Positions 12,142 through 24,193 of a DNA stretch of 64,000 nucleotides are shown here, piece after piece. Positions within the stretch are counted from its first letter, which is position 1. Each line of letters starts with the position of its first letter. A model generated the notes under the pieces. That model did not search any database. It worked only from the letters and a program-made list of their open reading frames with translations, and was not told the DNA's origin. A program made the translations under genes and the position numbers. The DNA comes from Strix aluco (taxonomy: Eukaryota; Chordata; Aves; Strigiformes; Strigidae). Location: NCBI RefSeq assembly GCF_031877795.1, contig NC_133971.1, forward strand, positions 15,292,325-15,356,324, written 5' to 3'.

Positions 12142-14440
12142 AATCATAGAATTGTAGAACGGTTTGGGTTGGAAAGGACCCTAAAGATCAACCAATTCCA
12201 ACCTCCCTGGCACAGGCAGGGACACCTTCCACTAGAGCAGGTTGTTCAAAGCTCCATCCAACCTTGTCTTGAACATTTCCAGGGAGGGGGCATCTACAGC
12301 TTCTCTGGGCAACCTCTTCCAGGGTCTCAAGACCTTCACAGTAAAGAATTTATTCATAATATCTAATCTAAATCTACCATCTTTCAGTTTAAAACCATCA
12401 ACCTTTGTCCTATCACTACACTCCCTGATAAAGAGTCCCTCCCCCTCTTTCCTGTAGGCGCCCTTTGAGTACTGGAAGGCCACTATAATGTCTCCCCAGT
12501 GCCTTCTCTTTGCCAGGCTGAAAAATCCCAACTCTCTCAGGGAATATGCTCCAGCCCCCTGATCATCTTTGTGGCCCTCCTCTGGGTCCGCTCCAACAAG
12601 GTCCATGTCTTTCTTATGTTGGGGCACCAGAGCTGGATGCAGTACTCCAAGTGGGGTCTTATGAGAGCAGAGTAGAGGGGGAAAAATCACCTGCATCACC
12701 ATGCTGGCCACACTTCTCTTGGTGCAGCCAAGGATACAGTTGGCTTTCTGGGCTGTGAGTGCACATTGCTGACTCATATTCAGTTGTTCATCCACCAGTA
12801 CCCCCAAGTCCTTCTCCGCAGAGCTGCTCTCAATACACTCATCGCCCAGCCTGTATTTGTGCTTGGGATTGCCCTGACCCACGTGCAGGACCTTGCACTT
12901 GGCCTTGTTGAACTTCATGAGGTTTGCACAGGCCCACCTCTCAAGCCTGTCCAGGCCCTCTGGATGCCATCCCTTCCATCCAGCATGTCGACCGCACCAT
13001 ACAGCTTGGTATTGTTGGCAAACTTGCTGAGGGTGCACTTGATCCCACTGTCCATGTTGCCAACCAAGACGTTAAACAACACCGGTCCCAACACTGACCC
13101 CTGAGGAACACCACTTGTCACTGCTCTCCACTTGGACATCAAGCCATTGACTGCAACTCTTTGAGTGTGACCATCCAGCCAGTTCCTTATCCACCAAGTG
13201 GTCCATCCATCACATCCAGGTCTCTCCAATTTAGAGACAAGGGTGTCGTGTGGGACAGCGTCAAATGCTTTGACCAAGTTCAAGTAGATGATGTCAGCTG
13301 CTCTTCCCTTATTCACCAGTGCTGTAACCCCATCATAAAAGGCCACCAAATTTGTCAGGCACGATTTGCCCTTAGTGAAGCCATGTTGGCTGTCACCAAT
13401 CACCTCCTGGTTTTCCTTGTGCCTTAGCATATGATCTCGCTGGGTACAGAGGTGAAACTGACTGGCATGTAGTTCCCTGGGTCTTCGTTTTTTCCTGTTT
13501 TAAAAATGGGAGCAATGTTTCCCTGTTTCCAGTCACTGGGAACTTCACTGAACTGCCACAACTCCTCAAATATGACGAACAGTGGCTTCATCTACCAGTT
13601 CACTCAGGACTGTCAGATGCGTCTCATGGGGTCCCATGGACTTGCACACTTTCAGGTTTCTTAGATGGTCTCAAACCTGATCTTCTCCGACAGTGGTGGT
13701 TCTTCATTCTCCCAGTCCCCACCATTGCCTTCTGTGTCATGGGCAATGTGGCTGAAACCCTTGCCTGTGAAAACTGAGGCAAAAAAGTCACAAGTACCTC
13801 GGCCTTCTCCATATCCTGGGTAGTCTCCCGTTTTCTTCTGGAGAGAGCTCACATTTTCTCTAGGGTTCCTTTTATCACCAAAATACCTATAGAAGCTTTT
13901 CTTGTTGCCCAGGACATCTCTGGCCAGGTTTAATTCTATCAGGGCTGATCCTGGGCTACTGAGACAGTTTCTCTCTATTCCTTCTTGCTTCCACCCTCTG
14001 TAGGCCTCATTTTTGTGTTTGAATTTGTCCAGTAGTTCCTTGTTCATCCATGCAGGCCTCCTGGCGTTTTTGCCTGACTTTCTCTTTGTTGGGATGCATC
14101 ACTCCTGAGCTTGGAGGAGGTGAACCTTGAATATTACCCAGCTTTCTTGGGCCCTTCTTCCCCCCAGGGCTTTATCCCATGCTACTCTGCCTAGCAGATC
14201 CCTGAAGAGGCCAAAGCCTGCTCTCCTGAAGTCCAGGGTCGTGAGCTTGCTGTGCACCCTCCTCACTGCCCTAAGGGTCTTGACCTCCTTCCGTGGTCGC
14301 TGCAGCCAAGTCTGCCCTTGAGCTGCCCACTCCCTACCAGCCCCTCCTTGTTGGTGAGAACAAGGTCCAGCATAGCACCTCTCCTCTTTGGCTCCTCTGT
14401 CACTTGCAGAAGGATGCCTTCTTCATTTCTCCTATATATC
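12142..14440 (-). mobile_element. CR1 LINE, minus strand, about 2.3 kb (EN end + RT + 3' end)
   Basis: On the minus strand this runs from the end of the CR1 endonuclease domain (about 14440-14050, with a CSDHEMVEF-like end region broken by frameshifts) through the EN-RT linker. That linker is an open frame at 14047-13661 (MNKELLDKFKHKNEAYRGWK, then ALIELNLARDVLGNKKSFYR). The RT follows (13430-12915: [40 protein letters not shown]), then a C-terminal region to 12232 and the 3' UTR. The 3' end is intact at 12142, with the complement of ATTCTATGATT typical of CR1 termini. The catalytic box reads FANNTKL, not FADDTKL (about 13008-13028), so both metal-binding aspartates are gone. Several frameshifts break the ORF. 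It is older than the CR1 pair at 0.9-2.6 kb. Confidence 0.93.
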
Positions 14441-17400
14441 TAGATGGCAGGAAGGCATAGCACTACCTTACCTGTATGCATATCCACACACAGGTCCAGT
14501 TTTAGTTTTGTCCATTAAGTGCTGCTGTGACACAAACCGCAGGACAACAGTGGCAGAGAGATGATAGAGCATTTTAAGAGAAAGTGAAGATGAGAAATGT
14601 GCAGATGGTCTTTTCCTCTAGCCCTTTTCAACTTTTAAAAACTTTTATTACTCATTTTCACAGTCGTGTACACTTTAATGACAGAAAAGATCTGTTACCA
14701 GTACCTAGTCTAGCAAGTCAAAATGCTAAAACAAGCCAGTATTTTATACATGGCTCAGCTTCTAGAAGTATGTCCAATCTTGGCTTTAGAATTGAATCTA
14801 GTTGCTAAAATAAATCATCTGTTTCTTTTTGTTTCTTGCTCTAAAATGGAGTTTACAGAATTTGAACTATTAGTCTAGATTTTTCCAAGGTCTTTGCAGT
14901 GAGCTTCCACTTTAAAGTTTAGAGATCCCAACTAAATACATCATTCCTGTAATTATTAATTAATGAAATATGCAATATCAGCAACATCTCATTTCAGTTC
15001 TCTCTTGGTTGTGGTTAAATGGTTAGCCATTAATAATGGTTAAAACTCACATTCAGTAGATGTTCACAGACATATTGCACGCCTGTGTTTCTCTTGAGTA
15101 CGTTGCCTTTTACCAGACTAGATAAAAGGATTTTCATACACTTTTTTCAAGGTTTCTGTTGTATGGGGTGCCCAGATATTTCCAATGTCTACATACCTTT
15201 CCAGTATGGAAACACGTCAGCTCTGATCCATCACAACCCATTTCAGTTACCTTGAGTCACTACTGGTTCTTCTCAGCTCCAGTACAATGAAAAGTCAGTG
15301 TTTGCTCAATAAAGGTGTTCCTGTCAGGTACACAAGTTTGTATGTGTTACTGTGCTAAGCTGCTTGTCTGTATTGATTATTTTTGAAGGATGTTTTACTT
15401 TCAGTTTGAATTAGGAACATAAATGAATATATAAGTTAACATGATAGGTTCTCTTATCTGTCACTGGTATTGTAGCTGGGTAGTTCGCTTTAGCTGTATG
15501 GCTTGGATCCAAAGCACATCCTGTTCTGCTGAAAGTGTCTCCTTTCCATGCTGTAAGAATGTTACACATCATGAAGCTGAGGAACAGTCGATACCTGTGA
15601 GGTGACTTGCTAACTGGTGGCTTTCTGGAGGGGCTGAAGTAGAAGACTGTTTACAGGCATATGCAGTGAGTAACAGTGCAGTCACCTCTGAGTCCTTCTT
15701 CCTCAGGTCTGCAGCCTTAGGTCTTGACTCAGCAGAAGAATGACCCACCCCAGGCTGTTCAGACAGGCTGGAGATCATAACCTTTGTGGTCACTCTAGTA
15801 ACGCAGCCATAAGTGTGAAAGTTGATATGGCAATGGCTTCCTTTCAAGAATTAGCTGAAGCAGTGTTTCCTTCATACGGGGAACCAAGGCTGTTTGCAGG
15901 GGTGTCTGCTTTGCCTAAAATGAGGAGCCCAATATGGTGTCCTGTGTTGGCCTAACTTCAACAGGCACCTCCAATAGGTGCCTTTTTCTTAAGCTTGTTT
16001 GTCCCAAACAGCTTCTCTTCCCTTCAGACTGTTCCTTCCTAAACAGTCCTGCATCTTTGATCTGCTGTGTTTGCGAGGCTTTTCCTGTCTTAGTATTGTC
16101 TTTTTAGTAAGCAATTCTCCAGAGTTTGCTGAGAAGTGGCGTAACTGAGTCATTCTTTCCTTTCTTGCCTGTTTTTCTCACCAGCCTCTTATTAAACAAT
16201 AACCAATATATTAATATAATAATTGTCTTAATGCAATATTCATAAATTATTAAGAGTAGTTCCAAATCTGTCATGATGAACTCATGGGAGCGAAACAAGC
16301 ACAGATTCCAAGTTTTTTTGGGCTGATGCTGAAGCTCATGCACACACTATTAACTATTTAAACAGCCAAAGCTTAGCTTCCTTTTAAGGTAAAAAGCCTT
16401 AGTGTAAAAATAGCAAGGATTTGTTTGCTACCAAATATTAGTAGTACTTTCCTTCTGACTTCCCATTTTCCTCTTAACCACCTTTTGTCCCCTGCCAGTC
16501 ATTCAGAAGCTGTAGTTAAGAGTTGTAAGAAGTAATCACAATGAAATGAATATTTGAGTCTGCTTAACAGATGTGATGTTGCAGGTAAACAAGAAAGGGA
16601 GCTTCAGATGTGACTCTTGAAGATGGAAACTTCAGTGAGCTAGTAGGAAAGGAAACTCATGATTCCACTCCCAGTTGGTAAATTCCTGAGCAGTTAGGCT
16701 ATCACTAATTGTAGCCAAGATTGCTCCCTTAGTGATGATTTTTGATGTGATGTGTAATTTTCTCTTGAGATAACAACAATAGAAATACTACACATTAGCT
16801 TTCCTTAGCCTCATAGGTTTTAATAAATTTTGGAATTGCACAAGATCTTGAGTAAGTTTTCAAAACAATGTAATGGCTGTAGGTTTAAGGAATTTTGTAA
16901 GTCAATAAATATGGAGCAATGGAACAAATCTCTTGCTTGAGAATTTGTCGTTCAGAGGAGATGCTGGAAATCTGAGTTAGCTTGATCTCCTCTTAGTGGG
17001 GGGGCAATAAGCAAAGTTTTGGCTGGATGAGGGAAGAGGGAAATAAGTCCTGTGTTTAAACCTCCCGGGCAGTTGGTCTGAAAGTTTGGAAACTCTCATT
17101 CTTCTAGTGATTTTTCAGTGATATAGTGACCCCATTAAAGTCAGTGGGAGTTTTGCCACGGCTTTTAATGAGGTCAGAAAGAGAATAGTACATTTCAACT
17201 GCTTCTTTTTTAAAGTTGGAAATAAGTTTTATATTCATTTCTTTTACAATGATGTATTCTAGAAACAAATCCACCTGTAATTAGATGGCATTTTCCATAG
17301 CATGACAGGAAGAAACCCAGTTGCAAAATGGGATGGAATTACCATCTCGAGCTGCCTCAGGAGAACAACAGTCACTGTCAACATTTTTTGTTGTTGTTTA

Positions 17401-20400
17401 TGTATTTATTTTTTACTTGTTGGTGTACATAGAATTCAGGCATTTGGGCACATAAGGGATAGTTTAATTTAAGATTTTACATCTACAAGCTCTGCCTTTG
17501 CTAGGAAGTGGCTGAAGTAAACGGGGCAGAATTCAAATGAAAGGCAAGGAAATAGGGATTACATTAGGATACTTCAGTGACTTTTAACTATTTTACAAAA
17601 TATTTTATTTATATTTCACATCTTACATTGTGCCAACAGGAACAAGATGTAATGCACTGTAAATCTACATTCCTTCTATTACTAGTGAAATGCATCTGTC
17701 TATGAACAGTATGGCATGATTTCAACAGCCTGTCACAATAATGCACTCATTAATATGCCTGTGCAGGTTTATAACAGTTAAATATTTACGAGAAATGCAA
17801 ATGTTTGCTCTTGGTCTTTAATTCACAAGTGACAACTAATCAAAGCTTTGTCTTCTGTTGTTCAAGTAAAAAGCTCTGCTCTGGAATGTTGTTTTAGTAG
17901 GCAATAATTTGATGAAAATATGAAGGTGGATGGAAGGGGAGGGAATCCTTTGCTTATTCTCTGCTGTTTGTCTGAAGCTGTGCAGCCATTTCAGTTTTAA
18001 AGCACCTTCTTGGGTTTTGTTATCTGACCCTGAATATTTTTGATGACTTTGAAATGTTTTGCATGTAAAAAAACAAAACAAAGACACGCTTAAGTATCAA
18101 GTGTCCTTTCCTCTTCTTGGTCCAGGTGTTTCCCGTGGTGAGCATGCACTGCTTACCAGAAACCAGTGCCAGCAGAGCTCCTCGTGGTCTGCAGAGAAAG
18201 CTTACTCCAAACCTTTTGGGGCAACTTGTCTTTCCTTAAGTACTAATCCTCATCCCTGTTCTCTTGTGATGGGATTGTGATGAACGTACCTTTTCTTACG
18301 TTTTCAAGTCATCTATAAGTGTGTGGGGATAAAAATGCAGAAGTGCACGTTTAACAAGGTGGGTTGGTGTTCATGGTGGTATCTCCTGAGAAACGCTACT
18401 TGGTGTGTGGTCCACTACTTTGAAGACTGAGTGGAAGTCGGGAGGAGCCTGCCCTCTCCTGCTGGGCAGCAGCTCCTGGAAGAACACACCTCCTGTGAGG
18501 GGACCAGGTGGAAGGAGAAGTTTCTTTACTCACATTTATCACTCACCTAGAAAACGAATAATCTCTAATGCTCATCCCGCATTGTCTAAGTGTTGTCCCT
18601 CCTGCCTCTGTAGTTTGGTGGCTACCTCACTCTGCCAGGCAGGGTGAGCTCACAGTTGACTGACTTGCTTGTCTAGCAACGCCTAAGGATGGAAGATGCA
18701 TAAAGCGAGAGCTCAGGTCGACCTGGGTGGGGGTCAGCTTGTGGTAATTGAGTCTTAGTGTGTGTGCCTTTTTCTGTTTGTTTTACATAGTGAGTCTGCA
18801 AACATCAATATAAATAGGAGCCACTTCCACTCTCACAGTTCAAAGCATTTTCAGTGTTTGTAACTGTTAACAAACAATGTTTCAGAGAAAACAGAGCCCG
18901 GGCTTCCAAGGTTTGCACATTTTTGGTTATGAGATGCTCAAGTTTGTGTATTGTAAACAAGGTTTAGAAACTGCTCTGCATAGTTGCGCTTTGGACTGTA
19001 GCAAGCTTCAGAAGAAAATGTCTAATTGTGCCTGGATTTATTTTATAAATTGGGACCGTTTCAGCAGTCTGTGTGGCCTTCCATTCAGCTGTTTGTTTAA
19101 GCCAAGCCAAAGGCCCCTCATCTAAAGATGATTTATTCTTGCTCTTGAGCTGACAGAACCAGGCTGGGAAGGGTAAAAGCTGGGTTTAGTCTGAGCCCCT
19201 GTCTTCAGTCAAGCCATAAAGAGAGCATGAAGGACTGGCCATAACATTGTTCTGGAAGGTACTTGCGGGTCTTTTGTAAGTTGCTTGTAGGACACCTTTT
19301 AAAAATAAACAGCCATGGTATGTGATTGACTCAGATTTGAACTCAGATAGCTGTTCCTTCCTATCTGCCCTGTATGCCAAAGCAAAGCCCTGCAGCTCAA
19401 CATCTCTAAATTCAAAACCTTAATTCAAATATTATAATTTTGATCAGCTTCTGACTTTCTGGTTTTGGCAGTATAAGCAAAATGGAGACAAGTGTGTTTC
19501 TTTATCTAGTTCAGAAAAATAGATATCATTTATTTACTTAACATATAGCAATGTTGTGTAGTAAAAGGCAACAGCTGGATAGTCTTAGCTAGAGATGTGC
19601 AAGTATAACTTGAGGCAGAGTGTATGGCTGTCAAAATTGCGTCTAAAGAGGAAGAACATTTTAGTGATATTTTAAGCTGGTTTGTTTTGATAGATTAAAA
19701 CAACCAAAATATTTTTGCATTCAAGAACTCAGTTTTATTCTCTCTGGATGCTGTGAGGATCTGATGTTCTCACTGACGTCTTTTCACTGTGTTAGACTTC
19801 ATTTATTGCAGAGCCTGACCATGACCATGGTTCAGGGAACAGAGAAATGAGGCTGAAGGTTTAGTTTTGACCCATCCAAGAGCTGTGTTGTCCAGCCGAG
19901 GAACAGTGCCTTGTTTGGTGGGGTGGGATGGTGCTGCCAAGACCCTCACTCTGGGAAGCTGCTGTGGTGTGTGGCTCACATGGTGCTTGGGGTGTGGGTC
20001 TGTTTCCCTCCTGGGGCACCTGCTTCCCCAGCTTAGATGGCCTCCTTCCATGCTTGTACAATTGAATGCAATAGTAAAAATAAGGGGAGGCCCAAATGAC
20101 TAAGGGGCGAGCCTACTTTTTGTAGTCTGCTTCCTCAGCGAGAATTATTTTGAATATGTTAAGATGAAAGGGGTTAGAGAACCATTGTATGTTTTGAATT
20201 CAGGCTGTCAGAGCAAATATTTTGACAGTCGGTCAGAGCTGGATATTGAGTGGCGTGCTGTAAAGAACATACAGTCCTGTCATGGAGAAAACTTGCCAAG
20301 GGATGGGAAAGTGAGAGGAGGAATAAACAGCCAGTTTTCAGCCTTGCAAGGACCTAGCTTGAGTTTCTGTTGAGCAAAAATGGAAGAAAAGGGGTGAGCA

Positions 20401-23400
20401 GAGTCCTGGAGGGAAGCTTCATGAAGCACAGTTATTTAGCAGTATTTAGTAGCTGGAAAGGCTTCAATGTATGGCACAAACATGCTGTTGGAGCCACGTG
20501 AGAATTGCTTAGGTTCATTTGGAAACTCAAGGTGGGGTGTGTTGGAAGGAAGAGGTTAACTACACAAACGTGTCTGAACTATTAACTTATCTCCAGTACT
20601 TTATCTGCGAAGTCTCACAGAGTAGAAGTGCCCCTGCCCCTCCTCGGGTCTATGCACCATCCTACTTAATATGTTTCTGTCTGTCTGTTCACAAAAAGGA
20701 GTTGTAGGAGAGTGACCCCTGCCCCTCATCTGGTCTCGCCATCCTCCTTCATGTGTTTCTGTCCATCCGTTCTCACAAAAAGGAGTTGTGAGTGGCACTG
20801 CCATTTGAGGGCATCACTAGTGCAAGAATAAATTTATGAGAAGTTCTCCCATGAATAAGTGTACATTGCTCTGGAGACACTTTTTGTACCAGAATGAAGT
20901 ACTCGTTACCTAGGAAAAGCCAAATTATGAAGTTTTCATTGGAAAGCAAAATATATTCTGTTGAACTGTCGTTATCAATGACATTTACTAATTTTTAGGT
21001 GCGGTGAAGTTTTCCTGTGTTGCAAAACAGGGAAGTGTATGTTCCAGTGAAGTCCTGACATTTGACGTGACCTCCATATCATCTTTAGATAGGCTATTTT
21101 GCTTAGGCAGTGACTTTGTTACTGCAATTTATTCTTGTACTTGCATTTCAAATGGAAAAGAATCCCTTTGGTCTTTACTTCTGATTCTAATATGGCATCC
21201 CATATTTGTTACCAGTGCCATGTTTTTGTGGCTGCCAGTGTTCATCTGGAATTTCCACCTACTTAAGTAAATATGAACTTTGTTCTCATCTCTGTTCAAT
21301 AAACAGTATTTTATGTTCAGAAAGTACAGAGTAAGCAGTAACAGCTATGATGGGTGTTCAACTCCTGTGCCCCTTGCACCTCAGTTGAAATCCTGGAATC
21401 ACAAAGATGAGGAGTTCACATGGGTGTGGTGCTTGCACAGAAATACAGATTCTAGAGCTTTTTGGAATTTCTCTTAAAAAATAAAGACATTTTGTATTAA
21501 ATTCTCTTTAATTGTGCAGATGACATCAGAAGAATGTAGGTTTGTATTGGACATTTCCTACATTCCAGTTGTTATTTAAAGTGGAAATACTGAGAGAATT
21601 AACTTTTTTTTTTGGCAGGCTGACACGTCAGCTCTCTGTTATGACAAAGGGTGTATTTGAGTCATCAGTATGTCAGGTTGCTTAAAAACTTAATGCTTTC
21701 CCCCAAAAATGGAAAATGAGCTGAACTGTTATCTCAGTATGGCTAAAAGCACAACTAAGTATGTTTTGCCTTTTTCTAAGGCAATGCTGTAACATCAAAC
21801 TAAAGACGACCAAATTCAGTTGTTGGCCCAGCAGCTTAAGTCTGTGTATTTGCTAGTACCAGAGGAGTCTGCAGATCTAAATGAGGAAAAGAAATGCGGA
21901 TAAAATCTTGTGGATGATTCACTACAACTAGTATAGGAAGGAGTGGAAATTGCTGGATGAAGTTCTGAATGTGCTGAAGTTGTGGGTGTGTGTTCCGTTT
22001 CGCGTTCAGTGGGACTAGGATTCAACCACTGGGCTTAAAACTCCTAAGAAAGTAAATACCAACCCCATGACAAAGCTAAAAAAAAAAAATAAAATTGGGG
22101 ATGTCTGTTTTTCTGGTGTCTGCTGACCCCTTTCTATTTGGCAGCAGCGCAGCAGTGAGGTCCAGATCTGGTTCTCGACTCTCTTGCCTCCAGTTCAATG
22201 TCAGTATTTTGGTTTTTGTGAGGAAAACTTGGAAATGCTACATTCTCATCACAGAGGGGGTAAAACATGAGGGCATTCCTGCTCCCACCCTTGCTTTCAG
22301 ACGACATAGTTTCAGTTCAAGCTCAGAGGTGTGTGAGATTAATCCGTCTGTTATTTTGATGCCAGTGTTTGGGTATGAGTTAAAAGTATAGTGATCTCTG
22401 ATTGCCTCTTGTACTAAGTGTAACTCTGGGAATGTCATCAGCTACTGTTGAAAGGCAGCATAAATGCTTGGGGAAAGCTCTGTGGAACATTTTGCTGTAG
22501 TCCCAGCATGCACAGGACTGTAGAAGGGGGGAATTGAGAGGAGTCAGGAAGCTCAAGGCTGACTAGCAACTCTTCTCAGTGGGGCTCTTGGCCACTGGAC
22601 AGCAACTGGAGTGTTTTTCCACAGATTCCTGTTTACAGTGGCTAAGTCACCAGAGGCTGCCAGTGTTGGCATCAGGTCATGATGAAATGTGTGGCATACT
22701 TGCAGGCAGGTTGCTTTTCTGAAACACTGGTGGATACAGAACTGGCTGGATACAGAACCCAGAGAAGTGCCGCTCCTGCAAAACCCAGGCTTCAAAGGGG
22801 TGGGCTGTGTCACCACATCGCAGGGCAGGATATCCCCAGCTGCAATCCTGTTTGTCTCCTCTGGAGGCTGGGTTTGACTCAGCTGCAGTCAGCAGAAGCC
22901 CAGGAGGTTGGAACAAGGTTCCTTCGTTGCCCCGTGCACCCAGGTGCCCGTGGCATGTGGAGCTGTATCTGGCTTCCTTCCCAAAGGAGTGCCGTGCTGC
23001 CTCCCCAAACTGAAGGCAGGAGCCTTATGCCTGTGAAACTGCTTGAACGTGTTCAAACATTTTGCTGGGTAACTGCCAGCAACCTTGGTAATTTCTAGCA
23101 GAGGAAGATGATGGGGGCGTGGTGGTAGGAGTAGGTGGGACCGCTGGGTGTTACTGAGACCTTTGTTGCAAAGTGCTTGACAAACATGTGCAATGGGATG
23201 GGACAGAGCAGATACCATGTGTAAGGCCGGGCAGCGGGAGATTAATCACTCCCTTGGGGCAAACCCGGGAGGTTTCCAGCAGGCTCTGTTTGACAGACCC
23301 TTGTTAGAGTTTTTGGATGTGTTTCTGTGCAAGATCTTGGCTTGTTGTGGGGTTGGAAAGGAAGACTTTTCTCACTGCTGATGTGTTGTCTCTTTTTTTC

Positions 23401-23406
23401 TTGTAG
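14441..23406. other. Sequence upstream of the LHFPL2 coding exon; probable 5' intron
   Basis: A splice acceptor at 23405-23406 means the last part of this stretch is intron of LHFPL2. I cannot identify the upstream non-coding exon(s) or promoter. There is no CpG island of the kind expected at an avian promoter, so the transcription start probably lies to the left of the window. The only repeat I see is the 84-bp tandem duplication near 20.7 kb. Open frames here are short (the longest, at 22679-23098, is 139 codons) and show no recognisable domain. Confidence 0.5.
20628..20791. repeat. Two-copy tandem duplication, period about 84 bp
   Basis: Unit 1 (20628-20707) and unit 2 (20712-20791) are direct repeats sharing CCCCTGCCCCTC, CCATCCT, GTTTCTGTC and CACAAAAAGGAGTTGT blocks. 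By eye they are roughly 80-85% identical, so the duplication is not recent. I do not recognise the unit as a named repeat. Confidence 0.85.
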
Positions 23407-23763
23407 GTGTGTGATGTCAAACAGTGGGCAGTCCTTGCAGCCTCCCTCGACAGCCTTCAGCATCATGTGCCAGTATGAATATTAAGAAAGAAAAGTGTAC
23501 TTCAGAGCTCAGCATCCCGGAAAGAAAAAAGGAGAAACTAAACAGAGAGATCAAATGACTGCACTGCTTGCAAAACTTGGGGCTGTTCACTTTTTCTCCT
23601 GAGAAATTTCATCTTGGCCTTTATGAGAGAGCTGAAAGAACAGGCAGAGCAGCCACAGTGATTTTCTTAGGATCCTTTTTTTCTTCCTTAATTTAATTTT
23701 TTCCCCCTTGTGCCTGGATTTTAAGACTGTCAGCTGCACTGATCACAAGCACTGGACATCAAT
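23407..23763 (+). other. LHFPL2: LHFPL2 5' leader within the first coding exon
   Basis: A strong acceptor (pyrimidine tract TCTCTTTTTTTCTTGTAG, ending 23406) precedes 357 bases of leader that run without another intron into the LHFPL2 ATG at 23764. Four upstream ORFs tile the leader: 23414-23485 (23 codons), 23475-23558 (27 codons), 23555-23602 (15 codons, its ATG overlapping the previous TGA as ATGA) and 23623-23661 (12 codons). All stop before the main ATG. The main ATG has A at -3. The exon boundary is inferred from the acceptor only; no transcript data were available. Confidence 0.75.
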
Positions 23764-24193
23764 ATGTGTCATGTCATTGTAACATGTCGGTCAATGCTAT
23801 GGACTCTCCTGAGTATTGTGGTGGCTTTTGCAGAGCTCATTGCTTTCATGAGTGCAGACTGGCTGATTGGCAAAGCAAAGCCTTCAAGCTCTGAGGATGT
23901 GGACAACAGAACGGGGGGGTCGCAGGAGCCTTACCACCCGACATTGGGCATCTACGGGCGCTGCACCAGAATCTCCCACATGCAGCTTTCTAGACGAGAC
24001 ACGCTTTGTGGTCCTTACGCCGAAAACTTCAATGAGATTGCCAGTGGGTTCTGGCAGGCAACCGCTATTTTCCTAGCCGTGGGAATCATGATTCTCTGTG
24101 CCGTGGCATTTGTGTCTGTCTTTACTATGTGTGTGCAGAGTATTATGAAGAAAAGCATTTTTAATGTCTGTGGGCTGCTACAAGGGATTGCAG
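23764..24193 (+). CDS. LHFPL2: LHFPL2, first coding exon (residues 1-144, last codon split)
   Basis: This exon encodes the N-terminal 143 residues plus one base of codon 144 of LHFPL tetraspan subfamily member 2, a small four-helix membrane protein of the LHFPL family (claudin/PMP22-like fold). The start [20 protein letters not shown] matches the vertebrate protein. Helix 1 is about residues 11-30. The extracellular loop (36-90) carries the sequon NRT at 48-50 and cysteines at 67 and 82. Helix 2 is about 97-120 and helix 3 begins at about 132. The donor is GCAG|GTACGT. Reading past the donor adds only unrelated intron codons to 24291. Relatives (LHFPL4, LHFPL5) act as partners of GABA-A receptors and hair-cell transduction channels; the molecular partner of LHFPL2 is not clear from sequence. 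In mouse the gene is linked to distal reproductive tract development. Confidence 0.97.

Noticed and set aside
15965..15990. Hairpin followed by T-run (AGGCACCT / AGGTGCCT) as a Rho-independent terminator
   Set aside because: This is a vertebrate nuclear locus. The 8-bp stem is within chance expectation and bacterial terminators have no role here.
22679..23098. 139-codon frame just upstream of the LHFPL2 exon as an extra coding exon
   Set aside because: It is separated from the leader by a clear polypyrimidine tract and acceptor, has no matching donor that continues the frame, and LHFPL2 is complete without it.
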